From Rhizobium sp. BK418 (GTDB lineage: Bacteria; Pseudomonadota; Alphaproteobacteria; Rhizobiales; Rhizobiaceae), in NCBI RefSeq assembly GCF_004341105.1, contig NZ_SLZK01000001.1:744001-808000 (forward strand): a stretch of DNA of 64,000 bases. Direction: 5' to 3'. The position numbers and the translations under genes were made by a program. Of the stretch, positions 54,495 to 64,000 are shown piece by piece. The first letter of the stretch is position 1, and the number at the start of each line of letters is the position of its first letter. A model generated the notes under the pieces. The model did no database searches and was not told the DNA's origin. It saw only the letters and a list, made by a program, of their open reading frames with translations.

Positions 54495-56834
54495 ATGGAA
54501 AGACCGCAGACTGCGCTGATGCCAGAAAAGCGAGAGCGCGCGCCCGTGAAGCAGAGCCATCCGCAAGACGCCGCTGACCCGGACCGCGACGCACCGGCCG
54601 CAAATGGACCGGTGAGCTATACGGATGATTCCGATCTTTCCGAGCGCGAAAGCCGCTGGAACTACGCGCTCGTCGGCTCCGGTCTCGGCGTCTGGGACCA
54701 CAATTACCGTCTCGACAAGAAATATTACTCGCAGACCTGGAAGACCATTCGCGGCATGGCGCCTGATGAGGCGGCCGATGGTGATTACGAGGCCTGGCTG
54801 CAGCTCATCCATCCCGATGATCGCGATTTCGTCATTAATGCCATCGAGCGCCAGAATGCCGGTGACCCGGCCTACCATATCTTCCAGTATCGCGAGCGCC
54901 ACAAGGATGGCCATTGGGTTTGGATCGAATGCCGTGGCGCACCGGTTGAGTGGGATGAAAACGGTGCGGCCCAGCGTGTCGTCGGCACGGACACTGACAT
55001 CACCGCACGCAAGCAGACGGAGGAGATGCTGGCGCAGCTCTCCCGCCGCCTCGACCTTGCCCTGCAGATCAGCGATATCGGCGTATTCGAAGCCGATATC
55101 GACCACGGAACCGTCGAATGGGACGACCGCCTCATTGCCATCTATGGGCTGCAGGGCGTCGACCGCCTGACGGCAGGCGCGGCGTGGCCGGGAAGGATTC
55201 ATCCTGACGATCGCGAGCGGGTGCTCGACACAGTCGAAAGCACCGTCAACAACGGGACCGGCTTTCACCATGAATTCCGCATCATCAGGGGTGATGGCGC
55301 CGAGCGCATCATCCGCGCCAGCGCGGCGTTCTTCGTCGACGGCAACGGTTACCGCAAACTGATCGGCGCCAATTGGGACGTGACGGAGGAAGTGGCGCTG
55401 CGCAACGAATTGCAGCGCGCCAAGGATCTTGCCGAAGCCCGCAACCGCGAACTCGAAGCCGCCAAGGAAAGCATCGAGCATCTGGCTCTTCATGACTATC
55501 TCACCGGTCTGCCGAACCGTCGCTATCTCGACAAGATGCTGGAAGAACGTTCCGCCCAGTGCCGCGAAGAAGATCTGGCGCTTGCCATCCTCCACATCGA
55601 TCTCGACCGCTTCAAGCAGATCAATGATACGCTCGGCCACCGCGCCGGTGACCACTTGCTGAAACATGCCGCTCGGGTATTACGCGACTCCATTCGCAGC
55701 ACGGATTTCGTCGCGCGCATCGGCGGCGATGAATTCGTCGTCCTCTGCGTCGTCAACACCGCTTCGAAGAAGATCGCCACAGTCGCCGAGCGCATCATCC
55801 GCGAGCTGAGGAAGCCAATCAAATATGAGGGGCATGACTGCCGCTTCGGCGCCAGTATCGGCATAGCCATCGATAGCGGCTCGAATCTCGATGAAAAGCA
55901 GCTTCTTCTCAACGCCGATATCGCGCTCTACCGGGCTAAAGCCTCCGGCCGCAACCGCCACGAATTCTTCTCCAAGGCTGTACGGCGAACGATCCTGACG
56001 GCCAAGCGCCTTGCCGATGAAATTCTGATCGGTCTCGAGCGCAATGAATTCGTACCCTTCTACCAGCCGCAATTCGATGCCCGCACGCTGGATATCGCCG
56101 GCATCGAGACCCTGGCCCGCTGGCAGCATCCGGAACGCGGCGTGCTTGCTCCCGATCGTTTTCTCGACATCGCTGAAGACCTCGACGTCGTCTCGACGAT
56201 CGATGCCTTGATCCTGCAGCGGGCCCTTGCCGACCGCAAAACCTGGGTCCGTGAAGGCTTCGCCATTCCCCGCATTTCCGTCAATGTCTCCGCCGGGAGA
56301 CTTTCCGATCCGCAGCTCGGCAAGAAGCTGCGTTCGCTGAGGATCGAACCGGGCACGGTGTCATTCGAGCTGCTGGAATCCATCTCGCTCGACGATTGCG
56401 ACGACGCGGTCACCGCCAATCTCAAGAAACTGAAGAAGCTCGGCATCGACATCGAAGTCGATGATTTCGGCACCGGCCACGCCTCGATCGTCAGCCTGAT
56501 GCGGCTGAGCCCGAAGACGCTGAAGATCGATCGCGAGCTGATCAGCCAGCTGCCGCAATCGGCAGAGCAACGCAAGCTCGTCCGTTCCATCATCGAGATC
56601 GGCCGCTCGCTGAACATTCTCGTCACCGCCGAAGGTGTGGAGACTGCCGATCACGTCCACATCCTGCAGGAGCTTGGCTGCGATATGCTGCAAGGCTATG
56701 CACTTGCACGGCCGATGCCAGCGATGCAGATCCCGGCCTTCATCCAAAGCGAAAGCTGGCGGCAACCGGAGAGTGCGGCCCGTGCGCTGCAGACTGACCT
56801 GCGCCGTTCCGTCGGCCGCACGGTTTCCAGGTGA
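54495..56834 (+). CDS. PAS-PAS-GGDEF-EAL cyclic-di-GMP signalling protein
   Basis: 779 residues, no membrane segment, so a cytosolic sensor. Two PAS/PAC units: about 55-180 (SGLGVWDHNYRLDKKYYS and IVGTDTDITARK-like) and about 185-305 (ISDIGVFEADIDHGTVEWDDR). The GGDEF domain (about 335-490) has GGDEF at 410-414 and the inhibitory site RSTD at 401-404, so a cyclase that feels product is likely. The EAL domain has ETL (538-540) in place of EAL, but keeps NVSAGRL, ESISLDD, DDFGTG (from 656), LKIDREL and TAEGVET, so a phosphodiesterase is also possible. The PAS input suggests control by a redox or small ligand. Confidence 0.92.
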   Translation: MERPQTALMPEKRERAPVKQSHPQDAADPDRDAPAANGPVSYTDDSDLSERESRWNYALVGSGLGVWDHNYRLDKKYYSQTWKTIRGMAPDEAADGDYEAWLQLIHPDDRDFVINAIERQNAGDPAYHIFQYRERHKDGHWVWIECRGAPVEWDENGAAQRVVGTDTDITARKQTEEMLAQLSRRLDLALQISDIGVFEADIDHGTVEWDDRLIAIYGLQGVDRLTAGAAWPGRIHPDDRERVLDTVESTVNNGTGFHHEFRIIRGDGAERIIRASAAFFVDGNGYRKLIGANWDVTEEVALRNELQRAKDLAEARNRELEAAKESIEHLALHDYLTGLPNRRYLDKMLEERSAQCREEDLALAILHIDLDRFKQINDTLGHRAGDHLLKHAARVLRDSIRSTDFVARIGGDEFVVLCVVNTASKKIATVAERIIRELRKPIKYEGHDCRFGASIGIAIDSGSNLDEKQLLLNADIALYRAKASGRNRHEFFSKAVRRTILTAKRLADEILIGLERNEFVPFYQPQFDARTLDIAGIETLARWQHPERGVLAPDRFLDIAEDLDVVSTIDALILQRALADRKTWVREGFAIPRISVNVSAGRLSDPQLGKKLRSLRIEPGTVSFELLESISLDDCDDAVTANLKKLKKLGIDIEVDDFGTGHASIVSLMRLSPKTLKIDRELISQLPQSAEQRKLVRSIIEIGRSLNILVTAEGVETADHVHILQELGCDMLQGYALARPMPAMQIPAFIQSESWRQPESAARALQTDLRRSVGRTVSR

Positions 56835-57078
56835 CGACCTCCAGATAGAGACCTGTATAACCGCTCCGAGATTTTGCCTTCATTTCACCGTAAAGAAAAA
56901 GGCGGTAGTCTCCTCTTGCGAAGACATTCGATTCTCTTTGCGGTTTTCCCGCTACGGCCGGAAACCGGGGAAGGAGTGACAGGCGGATTGTGAAACTCTC
57001 TCTTTTCCTTTAAGGGGACGCCACGAGATCGATCCACGCGCGCTATCCCAAGAGCGCCAACAGCAGAGAATAACTACA

Positions 57079-57843
57079 ATGAACCGTCGCCGCCGTATCT
57101 ACGAGGGCAAGGCAAAGATACTGTATGAAGGGCCTGAACCGGGCACACTGATCCAGTTCTTCAAGGACGATGCCACCGCTTTCAACAAGAAGAAACACGA
57201 AGTCATTGATGGTAAGGGCGTTCTCAACAATCGTATTTCTGAATATATCTTCAGCCATCTGAACAAGATCGGCATTCCCACCCACTTTATCCGCCGGCTC
57301 AACATGCGCGAGCAGCTGATCAGGGAAGTGGAGATGATCCCGCTCGAGATCGTCGTGCGCAACGTCGCCGCCGGCTCACTCGCCAAGCGCCTCGGCATCG
57401 AGGAAGGGGTCGTTCTGCCGCGCTCGATCATCGAATTCTATTACAAGTCCGATACGCTTGAGGATCCGATGGTCTCCGAGGAGCACATCACTGCCTTCGG
57501 TTGGGCCAATCCGGCCGAACTCGACGACATCATGGCACTCGCCATCCGCGTCAACGACTTCATGACCGGCCTCTTCCTCGGCGTCGGCATCCAGCTCGTC
57601 GATTTCAAGATCGAGTGCGGCCGCCTCTTCGAAGGTGACATGATGCGCATCATCCTGGCCGATGAAATCTCGCCGGATAGCTGCCGCCTCTGGGATATCG
57701 AGACCCACAAGAAGATGGACAAGGACCTCTTCCGCCGTGATATGGGCGGGCTGCTGGAAGCCTATTCCGAAGTTGCGCGCCGTCTCGGCATCATCAATGA
57801 AAACGAGCCCGTGCGCGGCACCGGCCCCGTTTTGGTCAAGTAA
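57079..57843 (+). CDS. purC: SAICAR synthetase
   Basis: 254 residues from the ATG at 57079. It joins CAIR and aspartate with ATP. Motifs: [50 protein letters not shown] and [13 protein letters not shown], all with standard spacing. First gene of purC-purS-kptA-purQ, with purS 17 bases on. Confidence 0.96.
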   Translation: MNRRRRIYEGKAKILYEGPEPGTLIQFFKDDATAFNKKKHEVIDGKGVLNNRISEYIFSHLNKIGIPTHFIRRLNMREQLIREVEMIPLEIVVRNVAAGSLAKRLGIEEGVVLPRSIIEFYYKSDTLEDPMVSEEHITAFGWANPAELDDIMALAIRVNDFMTGLFLGVGIQLVDFKIECGRLFEGDMMRIILADEISPDSCRLWDIETHKKMDKDLFRRDMGGLLEAYSEVARRLGIINENEPVRGTGPVLVK

Positions 57844-57860
57844 AAGGCAGGGAAGAACAA

Positions 57861-58103
57861 GTGATCAAGGCTCGCGTCACCGTCACGCTGAAAAACGGCG
57901 TTCTCGATCCTCAGGGAAAGGCCATCGAAGGCGCACTCGGCGCCCTCGGCTTCGGCGGCGTCGGCCATGTCCGCCAGGGCAAGGTCTTCGATCTGGAATT
58001 GGAAGGCACCGACAAGGCCAAGGCCGAGACGGATCTCAAGGCCATGTGCGAGAAACTCCTCGCCAATACGGTCATCGAGAACTACGCGATCGCGATCGAC
58101 TGA
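57861..58103 (+). CDS. purS: Phosphoribosylformylglycinamidine synthase subunit PurS
   Basis: 80 residues from the ATG-like GTG/ATC region at 57861 (GTGATCAAGGC, GTG start), behind AGGGAAGAACAA. Small PurS proteins bridge PurQ and PurL in the three-part FGAM synthase. Text: ARVTVTLKNGVLDPQGKAIEGALGALGFGG and VIENYAIAID at the end. Present because this organism uses the small PurL plus PurQ form. Confidence 0.93.
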   Translation: MIKARVTVTLKNGVLDPQGKAIEGALGALGFGGVGHVRQGKVFDLELEGTDKAKAETDLKAMCEKLLANTVIENYAIAID

Positions 58104-58147
58104 CGATCACAGGCTCGCCACCTGGCGAGCCTCCAGGATGAAGCGTC

Positions 58148-58702
58148 ATGATGGAAGCAAAGCTGGAGACGGAAGTCTCGAAATATATGAGCTATGTCTT
58201 ACGCCATGCGCCGGAAGCCGCAGGTCTGACGCTTGATGCCGAAGGGTGGGTTTCCTTCGATGCGTTCGAAAAGGCGTTGACGTCGAAATATGACGTCTCG
58301 CGCGCCGATATTATCGGCATCATCGAAAACAGTCCGAAGAAGCGCTTTGCTCTTGTCGAGGACAGAATTCGCGCCAATCAGGGCCACAGCGTCGGTATCG
58401 ACCTAGCCTTGAAGCCGGTCGAGCCGCCGGCAATCCTCTTCCACGGCACGTCGCGGGCAAGCTGGCCTGCGATCGAGCGCGAAGGCTTGCAGAAGATGGA
58501 ACGGCATCACGTTCACCTTTCTGCCGATATCGATACCGCGAAGATCGTCGCAACCCGCCGCAAGGGCGACTATATTATCCTGCGTATAGACGCAGCCCGC
58601 ATGTTTTCAGAGGGACATTCTTTCTTTGTCTCGGACAATGGAGTATGGCTCGCCGAAAGCGTTCCAGTTCAATATCTTTCGCTAAACGCAGGCACCCCAT
58701 GA
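58148..58702 (+). CDS. kptA: RNA 2'-phosphotransferase (KptA/Tpt1 family)
   Basis: 184 residues. Tpt1/KptA enzymes remove the 2'-phosphate at an RNA splice junction using NAD+, leaving ADP-ribose-1''-2''-cyclic phosphate. The core residues are seen: Arg-His in [15 protein letters not shown], the NAD site [13 protein letters not shown], and HVHLS. The N-terminal winged-helix part ([12 protein letters not shown]) and C-terminal lobe are complete. Its last four bases overlap the purQ start (ATGA), and purS precedes it by 44 bases. Bacterial KptA has no known RNA splicing role, so the position among purine genes is noteworthy. Confidence 0.93.
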   Translation: MMEAKLETEVSKYMSYVLRHAPEAAGLTLDAEGWVSFDAFEKALTSKYDVSRADIIGIIENSPKKRFALVEDRIRANQGHSVGIDLALKPVEPPAILFHGTSRASWPAIEREGLQKMERHHVHLSADIDTAKIVATRRKGDYIILRIDAARMFSEGHSFFVSDNGVWLAESVPVQYLSLNAGTP

Positions 58703-59370
58703 AATCAGCCGTCGTTCAACTTCCGGGCCTCAATCGCGATCGCGACATGATCACCGCTCTCACCAAAATCTCCGGTCGCCAGCCGGTGACGATCTGGCAG
58801 ACGGAGACGGAAATCCCCGATGTCGACCTGATCGTCATTCCCGGCGGCTTCTCCTATGGCGATTACCTGCGCTGCGGCGCGATTGCAGCACGCATGCCGG
58901 TCATGCAGGCGATCATCGAGAAGGCGAACAAGGGCGTGAAGGTTCTCGGCGTCTGCAACGGCTTCCAGATTCTTGTCGAGGCCGGCCTTCTGCCGGGCGC
59001 CTTGATGCGCAATGCCTCGCTGAAATTCGTCTGCCGCGAGATCAAACTCGAAGTCGTCAATGCCGACACGGATTTCTCTCGCGCCTACGAAAAGGGCCAG
59101 ATCATCCGCTGCCCGGTCGCTCATCACGACGGCAACTATTTTGCCGATGCCGAGACGCTCGCTGCCATCGAGGGCAACGGCCAGGTCGTCTTCCGCTATG
59201 CCGAAGGCACCAACCCGAACGGCTCGGTCAACGACATTGCCGGCGTCATGAATGCCAAGGGCAATGTTCTCGGCATGATGCCGCATCCGGAAAACCTTAT
59301 AGAAGCCGCTCACGGGGGGTCGGACGGCCGCGGCCTCTTCGCTTCGGCGCTCGACGTCGTCGCTGCCTGA
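58699..59370 (+). CDS. purQ: Phosphoribosylformylglycinamidine synthase glutaminase subunit
   Basis: 223 residues. It is the glutamine amidotransferase part of FGAM synthase, passing ammonia to PurL. Class I motifs: [31 protein letters not shown], the nucleophile Cys in GVCNGFQIL, and His-Glu in MMPHPENL. Start overlaps the kptA stop by four bases. The operon is broken after it by a lipoprotein gene and a minus-strand gene before purL is reached. Confidence 0.96.
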   Translation: MKSAVVQLPGLNRDRDMITALTKISGRQPVTIWQTETEIPDVDLIVIPGGFSYGDYLRCGAIAARMPVMQAIIEKANKGVKVLGVCNGFQILVEAGLLPGALMRNASLKFVCREIKLEVVNADTDFSRAYEKGQIIRCPVAHHDGNYFADAETLAAIEGNGQVVFRYAEGTNPNGSVNDIAGVMNAKGNVLGMMPHPENLIEAAHGGSDGRGLFASALDVVAA

Positions 59371-59416
59371 TTCATTTCATCAGAAAGCCCGTCGCCGGAT
59401 CACTGGAGCAAGCTGA

Positions 59417-59821
59417 ATGCGCCCTTGCCTTTTTGCTGCTACTGCCAACGCTGTAGCCTTTGCCGGCCTCTCTGCGCTGGTTGCTGCCTGCCAGTCCTCG
59501 ACACCTGCAAAGGGGCCGGACCGCAGCGCGCTATCGACAATGGAGCGTGTGGCGCTCGGCGCCAACAGTTGCTGGTTCAAGTCGGGCGACCCGGCTTTCG
59601 CCGCATATAGGCTGGCGCCGGAGCTCAATTCCTTCTCCGGCCGGCCGCGCATCCTTGTCGTCCACAAGGGCAGTCCTGAAAGCCGCCCGCTTCTCGTCGT
59701 GCAGGCCGAGGGCAGTCCTGCCAAGATGCAGGCTTTTGGCCCGATGATGTCCGAGCCGGTCTCAGGCCGCATCGCCGCTGACGTCACCCGCTGGTCGGGC
59801 GGCAACCGCGCCTGCAGCTAA
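59417..59821 (+). CDS. Small putative lipoprotein of unknown function
   Basis: 134 residues from the ATG at 59417, behind GGAGCAAGCTGA. Residues about 10-24 are hydrophobic and end in the lipobox LVAAC; Cys25 would be lipidated. The mature part has NSCWFKSGDPAFAAYRLAPELNSFSGRPRILVV and a final Cys in NRACS. No family recognised. Lies 46 bases after purQ, so it may be the end of that transcript. Confidence 0.68.
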   Translation: MRPCLFAATANAVAFAGLSALVAACQSSTPAKGPDRSALSTMERVALGANSCWFKSGDPAFAAYRLAPELNSFSGRPRILVVHKGSPESRPLLVVQAEGSPAKMQAFGPMMSEPVSGRIAADVTRWSGGNRACS

Positions 59822-59838
59822 GGCTCCACATCACGAGC

Positions 59839-60093
59839 CTAATCCCAGAAAAACGACTTGCTGATTTCCCGCGCGGCATCGGTTTGCGACAGACCGATAT
59901 CCTTCAGCTGATCTGCGGTCATATGGCGAAGCGCGCGCCGTCCCTCACGCTTTTGATGCCAGATGAGAATGGCGACCCAGAGACGCATCAGCCGTGTCGT
60001 GGCCGGCTTGTGCCTGGGCAGTACGATCTCGTGCGGACTATCGATAGAGACAATCGATACAATATGACCTTTGGCCTGGGGTATAGCGGACAT
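59839..60093 (-). CDS. DUF1127 small basic protein
   Basis: 84 residues from the ATG at 60093, behind CAGGAGTCAAAG. The C-terminal about 45 residues are a DUF1127 (YjiS-like) domain: IWHQKREGRRALRHMTADQLKDIGLSQTDAAREI. The short arginine-rich form in Agrobacterium has been linked to phosphate and small-RNA effects, and the family as a whole is regulatory or RNA-linked. Divergent from a MocR gene and sharing a palindrome with it. Confidence 0.88.
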   Translation of the reverse strand: MSAIPQAKGHIVSIVSIDSPHEIVLPRHKPATTRLMRLWVAILIWHQKREGRRALRHMTADQLKDIGLSQTDAAREISKSFFWD

Positions 60094-60128
60094 CTTTGAC
60101 TCCTGTTGCTTCCGCTGACAGGATTGTC

Positions 60129-60172
60129 TCATAGTCTTGACAGGTATAGGGTGACAATTTATTCATTGTCAC
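60129..60172. promoter_or_regulatory. Overlapping divergent promoters with one shared palindrome
   Basis: Plus strand: TTGACA (60137-60142), 17 bases, TATTCA (60160-60165). Minus strand: TTGTCA (60157 to 60152), 17 bases, CTATGA (60134 to 60129). The perfect palindrome GTGACAAT-N6-ATTGTCAC (60151-60158 and 60165-60172) covers the plus -10 and start site and the minus -35. A MocR dimer here could control both genes. Confidence 0.7.
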
Positions 60173-60173
60173 C

Positions 60174-61592
60174 ATGACAAATTGGCTCCCCGATCTTTCG
60201 CAGGGCTCCGGCCCGGTCTACATGCGGCTTGCGGACAACATTGAATCCGCCATTGCTTCCGGCGCCTTGCCGGCAGGCAGCAAGCTGCCGCCGCAGCGAA
60301 ATCTCGCCTATGATATCGGGGTGACAATCGGGACAATCGGCCGCGCTTATGCGCTTGTGCATGAGCGTGGTCTTGTCGCCGGCGAAGTCGGCCGCGGCAC
60401 CTATGTGCTTGACCGCGCCAATACGCCGCCTAGCGAGCAGGTCGATCCCGTCACTCTTTCGCTAAGCGGCACGCGCGTCGCGGATGCGCCCCCGAACAAG
60501 CTTCGCTTCGATACGACAGCTGCTCCCGATCTTGGTCAAGGCAAGGTCATCGCTGGCATCATGGCCGAGATCGGCGAACAGCATCTGGCGGAAATCTCCT
60601 CTTATTCTCGCAGCTTTCCGCCGAACTGGTTTGAGGCCGGACGTCTGTGGCTGGCACGCAATGGCTGGTCGCCGGAGGTCGAAAACGTCGTGCCGACGCT
60701 CGGCGCACACGCCGCGGCCATCGCCGTCATCGCCGCCGTGTCGGCGCCCGGTGACAAGATCGTCTTCGAAAACCTCACCTATACGCAGGTGAGCCGCAGT
60801 GTGCGCCTGCTCGGCCGGCGCACACTGATCGTCGAGTCTGATGAACACGGCATCATCCCTGATGATTTCGAGCGGCTCTGCCAGCAGCAGCATCCGAAGC
60901 TCGTCTTCACAATGCCGACCGTCCACAACCCGACACTTGCCATCATGTCCTATGAACGGCGCGTGGCCATTGCCGATATCGCAAGGCGACATGGCGTGTG
61001 GATCATCGAGGACGACCTCTATGGCGGCATGGCTAACGACGATACGCCTCTGCTCGCCTCGATCGCGCCTGATCGCACCTTTCTCGTCAACGGCCTGTCA
61101 AAGTCGGTCGCGGCTGGCGTGCGCGGCGGCTGGGTTGCCTGCCCGCCGCACTTCGCCCAGCGCATCAAGGTCACGCACAAAATGGTCACCGGCGGCCTGC
61201 CCTTCATTCTGGCCGAAACTTGTGCGCGTCTTGTTGAGAGTGGCAAGGCGCACGAGATCCGCAATGCCAGCGTCCTCGAACTATCGGCCCGCGTTCGCCT
61301 CGCCCGCGAGCAATTGCGCGGGTTCGAGTTCGAATCCCACCCGCACGCCCCCTTCCTGTGGCTGAAACTGCCGGAGCCCTGGCTGTCCGGCACTTTCAAG
61401 AATGCTGCCTTCCGCGATGGCGTGCTTGTCGATGACGAGGATGAGTTCAAGGCGGCGCGTGGGGAGAAAGTCTATCACCGCGTGCGCATCGGCTTCTCCT
61501 CACCGAAGGATAGAAACGAGCTGGCCGCAGGTCTTATGGTATTGAAACGCCTACTGGAAAATGGTGGCTCCGCCTATGACGGCGAGATCTGA
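60174..61592 (+). CDS. MocR-type (GntR-aminotransferase fusion) regulator
   Basis: 472 residues. The N-terminal GntR winged helix (about 15-80) has GPVYMRLADNIESAIASGALPAGSKLPPQRNLAYDIGVTIGTIGRAY. The aminotransferase class I part (about 120-465) has the PLP Lys310 in NGLSKSVAAGVRGGW, plus the Asp/Tyr of EDDLYGG. MocR proteins sense PLP or an amino compound and regulate a divergent gene; here that is the DUF1127 gene. There is no ribosome site: the predicted start of transcription (about 60171-60174) coincides with the ATG at 60174, pointing to a leaderless message. Confidence 0.92.
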   Translation: MTNWLPDLSQGSGPVYMRLADNIESAIASGALPAGSKLPPQRNLAYDIGVTIGTIGRAYALVHERGLVAGEVGRGTYVLDRANTPPSEQVDPVTLSLSGTRVADAPPNKLRFDTTAAPDLGQGKVIAGIMAEIGEQHLAEISSYSRSFPPNWFEAGRLWLARNGWSPEVENVVPTLGAHAAAIAVIAAVSAPGDKIVFENLTYTQVSRSVRLLGRRTLIVESDEHGIIPDDFERLCQQQHPKLVFTMPTVHNPTLAIMSYERRVAIADIARRHGVWIIEDDLYGGMANDDTPLLASIAPDRTFLVNGLSKSVAAGVRGGWVACPPHFAQRIKVTHKMVTGGLPFILAETCARLVESGKAHEIRNASVLELSARVRLAREQLRGFEFESHPHAPFLWLKLPEPWLSGTFKNAAFRDGVLVDDEDEFKAARGEKVYHRVRIGFSSPKDRNELAAGLMVLKRLLENGGSAYDGEI

Positions 61593-61716
61593 ACTGTTGC
61601 AGATCGGTGTCAGCATTGTGGAAAAGGTCATAATCGAAACATAGCGCTTTACCGAGACCTCTCGCATGTTACCTCTGTCCCATTCCGCTGTTTAGGCGAG
61701 AATCAAAGGACAGCAG

Positions 61717-62298
61717 ATGAAATTCGAATTCCGTTCACTCCTGCTGCGCCTGTCAGGTATCGCGTCGGTCGCAGTCTTTGCATGCAGCCTGGGAATGTCA
61801 TCAGCGGCGCAAGCCGGAGATAAGGTTTTCGACGAATTGCGCTTCGGCGCATCCGCTTCCGTTCAAGGCGGCCATTCGCATGAAGACGGCGTTTTCCCCG
61901 AAATAACGGCCCTTTTTGACCCCTTCGGCTTCGAGCAGGCAACCGGCTGGAAGCAGCAGCTTTTGCATCCCCGCGTTCATTTGGGCACCTCGATCGGTAC
62001 GGCTGGCGAAGCCACGCAATTCTTCGCCGGTTTCACCTGGACGGTCGACCTCAGCGACAAGATCTTCGCGGAGGCCGGTTTCGGCGGCGTCATCCATACC
62101 GGTGACATCGATGGCAATGACGATGGGCCGGATCTCGGCTGTCGTGTGCTGTTTCACGAATATCTCGGCGCCGGCTATCGCTTCACCAGCAACTGGAATG
62201 TTATGGCGCAGCTCGCCCATTCCTCGAACGCCAACCTCTGTGACGGTCCGAACGACGGCATGACTCGCGCCGGACTGATGGTCGGCTACAAATTCTGA
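61717..62298 (+). CDS. pagL: Lipid A 3-O-deacylase (PagL family)
   Basis: 193 residues from the ATG at 61717. Signal peptide to about 33 (ending AAQA-GD), then an eight-strand outer membrane barrel. The C-terminal end carries the catalytic His-x-Ser of PagL in AQLAHSSNANLCDGPNDG, and ends in YKF, with the terminal aromatic of outer membrane proteins. GRVHLGTSIG-like and HEYLGAGYRF are also conserved. PagL removes the 3-O acyl chain of lipid A, a modification known in Rhizobium etli and leguminosarum. Single-gene unit with a terminator. Confidence 0.88.
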   Translation: MKFEFRSLLLRLSGIASVAVFACSLGMSSAAQAGDKVFDELRFGASASVQGGHSHEDGVFPEITALFDPFGFEQATGWKQQLLHPRVHLGTSIGTAGEATQFFAGFTWTVDLSDKIFAEAGFGGVIHTGDIDGNDDGPDLGCRVLFHEYLGAGYRFTSNWNVMAQLAHSSNANLCDGPNDGMTRAGLMVGYKF

Positions 62299-62335
62299 AG
62301 GCTGCGCCCTGCAAATTGCCAGTACGGAACTCGCG

Positions 62336-62368
62336 GTGCCTGCCCTCTGTTGACGGCAGGCATTTTCC
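62336..62368 (+). terminator. Terminator of pagL
   Basis: TGCCTGCC (62337-62344), a 10-base loop, GGCAGGCA (62355-62362), then TTTTCC. Confidence 0.88.
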
Positions 62369-62396
62369 TGTCGCGCATAGTTCCTACATAGGCTAA

Positions 62397-64000
<1,604 letters not shown>

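Overview
The window is a GC-rich, densely coded stretch of chromosome from an alphaproteobacterium of the Rhizobiales, most likely the Rhizobium/Agrobacterium group. The evidence is the gene content: a suf operon in the order sufS2-B-C-D-S1-X-A as I recall it from Agrobacterium, DUF982 and DUF1127 proteins, an ATP12 assembly factor, alphaproteobacterial CTTGAC-N17-CTATAT-like promoters, and rhizobial mosaic intergenic repeats. I see no prophage, transposon, CRISPR array or plasmid backbone, so this reads as core chromosome.

Layout. 1-7.3 kb: the start of mgtE, a deformylase-like protein with a degraded active site, a BON protein, a small secreted protein, tRNA-Leu(GAG), a ygiB/ygiC-like pair, lipB and a DMT permease. 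7.4-14.1 kb: pccA and, facing it, pccB (propionyl-CoA carboxylase), with frmA, a GNAT, a YaiI-family protein, a guanidinium exporter behind a guanidine-II riboswitch, and doxX between them. 14.2-17.5 kb: a minus-strand run of lipoprotein, ATP12, HAD phosphatase and RluC-type synthase, ending at a broken crcB. 17.5-23.2 kb: a PCu(A)C copper chaperone and the glycine cleavage operon gcvT-gcvH-gcvP behind a tandem glycine riboswitch. 23.2-26.7 kb: a DUF982 protein, a degenerate tRNA-like sequence, a divergent SDR/TetR pair sharing a palindromic operator, an orphan mini flagellar-rod protein and a LysE exporter.

26.8-34.1 kb holds the seven-gene suf Fe-S assembly operon. Its promoter carries a RirA-type IRO (TGA-N9-TCA) and an Irr-type ICE box, and it has structured spacers on both sides of sufB. 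34.2-46.8 kb: a hydrolase, anmK, tyrS, acetyltransferases, a very large AsmA/DUF3971-like envelope protein, bcp coupled to a DUF455 ferritin-like protein, an M23 endopeptidase, a DEAD-box helicase and a Nudix hydrolase. 46.8-56.8 kb: TfoX-like protein, flavin reductase, an orphan periplasmic binding protein, rpe, purB, several membrane proteins and a PAS-GGDEF-EAL signalling protein.

57-64 kb is the purine cluster purC-purS-kptA-purQ and then purL (cut by the window end). kptA, an RNA 2'-phosphotransferase, is translationally coupled to purQ. Inserted before purL are a lipoprotein, a DUF1127 gene divergent from a MocR regulator (one palindrome lies across both promoters), and a PagL-like lipid A deacylase. 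The most informative material is regulatory: two riboswitches, the iron-controlled suf promoter, the MocR/DUF1127 operator and several mosaic repeats.
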